DNA from: Acidimicrobiales bacterium
GTDB taxonomy: Bacteria; Actinomycetota; Acidimicrobiia; Acidimicrobiales; JABEUL01
DNA length: 8,030 bases
Direction of reading: 5' to 3'
Assembly (NCBI GenBank): GCA_027451605.1
Contig: DAIDJA010000072.1
Coordinates: 1-8,030, forward strand
Position numbers and translations under genes: made by a program. Each line of letters starts with the position of its first letter. Within the stretch, counting starts at the first letter, position 1. The notes below the pieces were generated by a model that was not told the origin of the DNA, did not search any database, and worked only from the letters and a program-made list of their open reading frames with translations. Positions 7,695 to 8,030 of the stretch are shown here, piece after piece.

Positions 7695-7699
7695 TCCTT
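7695..7699 (-). promoter_or_regulatory. Ribosome binding site deciding the moxR start
   Basis: On the minus strand the order is AAGGA, then TGCAT, then ATG at 7689. The AAGGA overlaps the alternative ATG at 7695 by its final A, so it can serve only the downstream ATG at normal spacing. This is the clearest ribosome binding site among the minus-strand genes here. Confidence 0.6.
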
Positions 7700-7711
7700 T
7701 ACTATATTTGT

Positions 7712-8030
7712 TTAATAATCTGATCTAAAATTCTTCAGGTAAGCGTTGATAAGTGCCAACGCATCGGTTAATTCAATAAGATATGTATCACTGTAATTTA
7801 TATTGCCGGCAAGCCTTATTATTTTGCTCAGAGTAATTTTATCAAAATCCCTAAAAGTTGCATTGATAATCCGGAGCTTGTCCAACTTGATGTTAAGTTC
7901 GTCGTTAAGTTCTCTTATAAGCTCGTCACGACTGTTGGACTTTAGGATTTTGGCTGTCAAGGCATCTACGTGTTTTAAACGGGGGTTGGTTTCAAGTATT
8001 GAGCTTTTAACCGGTGGACCCAGGCGAAAT
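7712..8030 (-). CDS. Probable DUF4350-domain protein, C-terminal fragment (5' end outside window)
   Basis: The frame is open from the stop (TAA, 7714-7712) to the right edge of the window, so this is a 3' fragment of about 106 codons. A TTG at 7960 exists in frame but is unlikely to be the start, because the reading continues without a stop and gives a plausible FRLGPPVKSSILETNPR segment at the edge. What is visible is a soluble, helix-rich, charged tail without membrane segments. The RLGPPV motif followed by helices resembles the cytoplasmic C-terminus of DUF4350 proteins encoded just upstream of moxR in actinobacteria (Rv3691 in M. tuberculosis, from memory). Those proteins have an N-terminal membrane anchor and an extracytoplasmic domain, which cannot be checked here. 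It is first in the visible minus-strand series before moxR and DUF58. The family call rests mainly on gene order and is moderate; that it is a real gene is likely. Confidence 0.65.
   Translation of the reverse strand, partial: FRLGPPVKSSILETNPRLKHVDALTAKILKSNSRDELIRELNDELNIKLDKLRIINATFRDFDKITLSKIIRLAGNINYSDTYLIELTDALALINAYLKNFRSDY

Noticed and set aside
7712..7960. A complete small gene of 82 codons starting at TTG 7960
   Set aside because: The same frame stays open to the window end and gives a DUF4350-like RLGPPV segment upstream of the TTG, so it is better read as the 3' part of a longer gene.

Overview
The window looks like a chromosomal segment of a low-to-moderate G+C member of the Actinomycetota, possibly an uncultured Acidimicrobiia-like lineage. 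Two things point this way. The F1-ATPase beta subunit carries actinobacterial-style motifs. The right half holds a five-gene neighbourhood (DUF4350, moxR, DUF58, an oppositely oriented spoIIM-like gene, RDD) in the order and relative orientation I recall for Mycobacterium tuberculosis Rv3691-Rv3695. The base composition is visibly more A+T-rich than typical actinobacteria. The taxonomic placement is inference; no rRNA gene is present.

Left part (1-2175, plus strand): the 3' end of the ATP synthase operon, in the order atpG (C-terminus only), atpD (complete), atpC (complete). atpD and atpC overlap by one base (TAGTG). A 19-bp imperfect tandem duplication at the very end of atpC has probably shifted the frame of its last codons.

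Middle (2176-3544): a 226-bp A+T-rich spacer holds a second small tandem duplication and a TATAAT box. It is followed by a well-formed tRNA-Ser(GCU) with an encoded CCA end. The ATG of a beta-lactamase-fold serine hydrolase lies 10 bases after that CCA end, with no visible ribosome binding site.

Right part (3546-8030): a membrane-associated MoxR locus. On the minus strand, in transcription order, are the C-terminus of a probable DUF4350 protein (continuing beyond the window), a MoxR-type AAA+ ATPase and a DUF58 (degenerate vWA) membrane protein. These are tightly spaced and probably one operon. A SpoIIM-like integral membrane protein is convergent to them on the plus strand. Next comes an RDD-family membrane protein on the minus strand, whose ATG is separated from the spoIIM-like ATG by only 4 bp. 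MoxR ATPases with vWA-type partners are generally thought to act as chaperone-like machines that mature or remodel protein complexes. The conserved membrane partners suggest an envelope-linked role, but the substrate is unknown.

I see no CRISPR array, insertion sequence, integrase, phage gene or toxin-antitoxin pair. The locus is a known but poorly characterised conserved system. The observations most worth checking are the tRNA/hydrolase junction, the divergent ATG-to-ATG junction, and the two short tandem duplications.
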